Source: Veillonella rodentium (GTDB lineage Bacteria; Bacillota; Negativicutes; Veillonellales; Veillonellaceae). Taken from it: a stretch of DNA of 64,000 bases. The stretch spans positions 1,493,501 through 1,557,500 of the forward strand of contig NZ_LT906470.1 in the NCBI RefSeq assembly GCF_900187285.1, read 5' to 3'. Positions 63,810 to 64,000 of the stretch are shown piece after piece. Under the pieces are notes generated by a model. That model did not search any database and had not been told where the DNA came from. It was given only the letters and a program-made list of their open reading frames with translations. Numbering within the stretch: the first letter of the stretch is position 1; the number at the start of each line of letters is the position of its first letter. Made by a program: the position numbers and the translations under genes.

Positions 63810-63825
63810 CTGGAGACGGCTCCAG
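63810..63825. other. Hairpin sharing 16 bases with 5S rRNA in inverted orientation
   Basis: CTGGAG-ACGG-CTCCAG forms a 6-bp hairpin. The overlapping CTTGGCTGGAGACGGC (63805-63820) equals the 5S rRNA strand at 63924-63939 read on the opposite strand. It may be a 5S fragment or an antisense-type pairing site. Confidence 0.55.
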
Positions 63826-63854
63826 TAAAAATTAGAATATCCTCATTAGAGCAC

Positions 63855-63891
63855 AAAAAAGAGGGCCAACCCTTTAGGGTGACCCTCTTTT
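63855..63891 (-). terminator. rRNA operon terminator
   Basis: A AGAGGG / CCCTCT stem with an inner ACCCTTTAGGGT hairpin is followed by TTTTTTGTG on the minus strand, just after the 5S gene. Confidence 0.88.
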
Positions 63892-63899
63892 AATGCTTA

Positions 63900-64000
<101 letters not shown>

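Overview
The window looks like a chromosome segment of a diderm Firmicute (Negativicutes, Veillonella/Dialister/Megasphaera type). Firmicute traits are strong AGGAGG ribosome sites, KtrAB, a ClpL-type ATPase, YlbF, and the mfd / flippase / mazG / hup gene order known from Bacillus. Outer-membrane traits are a TonB-dependent receptor with TonB-ExbB-ExbD and a TolC-type efflux protein. A two-ferredoxin [FeFe]-hydrogenase and a HutW-like radical SAM enzyme point to an anaerobe. The genus cannot be fixed from the sequence alone. Most genes are on the minus strand.

Left part (1-21 kb). ilvBN (branched-chain amino acids) is followed by a small CPYC redox protein, a folT / YgbA-like / methyltransferase cluster, tRNA-Arg(CCG), a secreted DUF4198 protein, typA, a QueG-like Fe-S protein, murB-ylbF, trmL, a VWA lipoprotein, moaC and a UPF0173 hydrolase. 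Next comes a three-gene group: a protein of nine exact 22-residue repeats, a MoxR-type AAA+ ATPase and a VWA/DUF2201 protein. Then follow pfkB-ktrB-ktrA.

Heme/iron island (21.2-37.6 kb). A six-gene minus-strand operon encodes a giant receptor, ExbB, ExbD, TonB, a flavodoxin and a HutW-like radical SAM protein: import across the outer membrane plus anaerobic heme opening. The receptor is a complete TonB-dependent receptor (about 892 residues) fused to a second porin-like barrel (about 760 residues). A PchR-like AraC regulator sits just upstream, with Fur-like palindromes before both units. A DUF454 protein with a UlaABC-type PTS follows, then a divergent FecCD-type ABC importer with ATPase and lipoprotein.

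Middle (37.6-54 kb). A small basic protein, clpL with a promoter full of GTCAA motifs, pit with its DUF47 partner, a [FeFe]-hydrogenase with non-canonical H-cluster motifs, an Uup-type ABC-F protein, a small acidic protein, an MGDG-synthase-type glycosyltransferase, hup, mazG, a MurJ/SpoVB-type flippase and mfd.

Right end (54-64 kb). tRNA-Leu(UAG); a cobalamin riboswitch with its own promoter and terminator that leads only to a 31-codon ORF; a five-gene YbhGFSR/TolC-type efflux operon; a small XRE regulator; tRNA-Arg(ACG) and tRNA-Trp; and a gene-poor kilobase next to a partial 5S rRNA. This last stretch carries three degenerate copies of a roughly 121-bp repeat with a conserved hairpin, a C-free G/T-rich tract and several palindromes. 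It and the receptor fusion are the least ordinary parts of the window.
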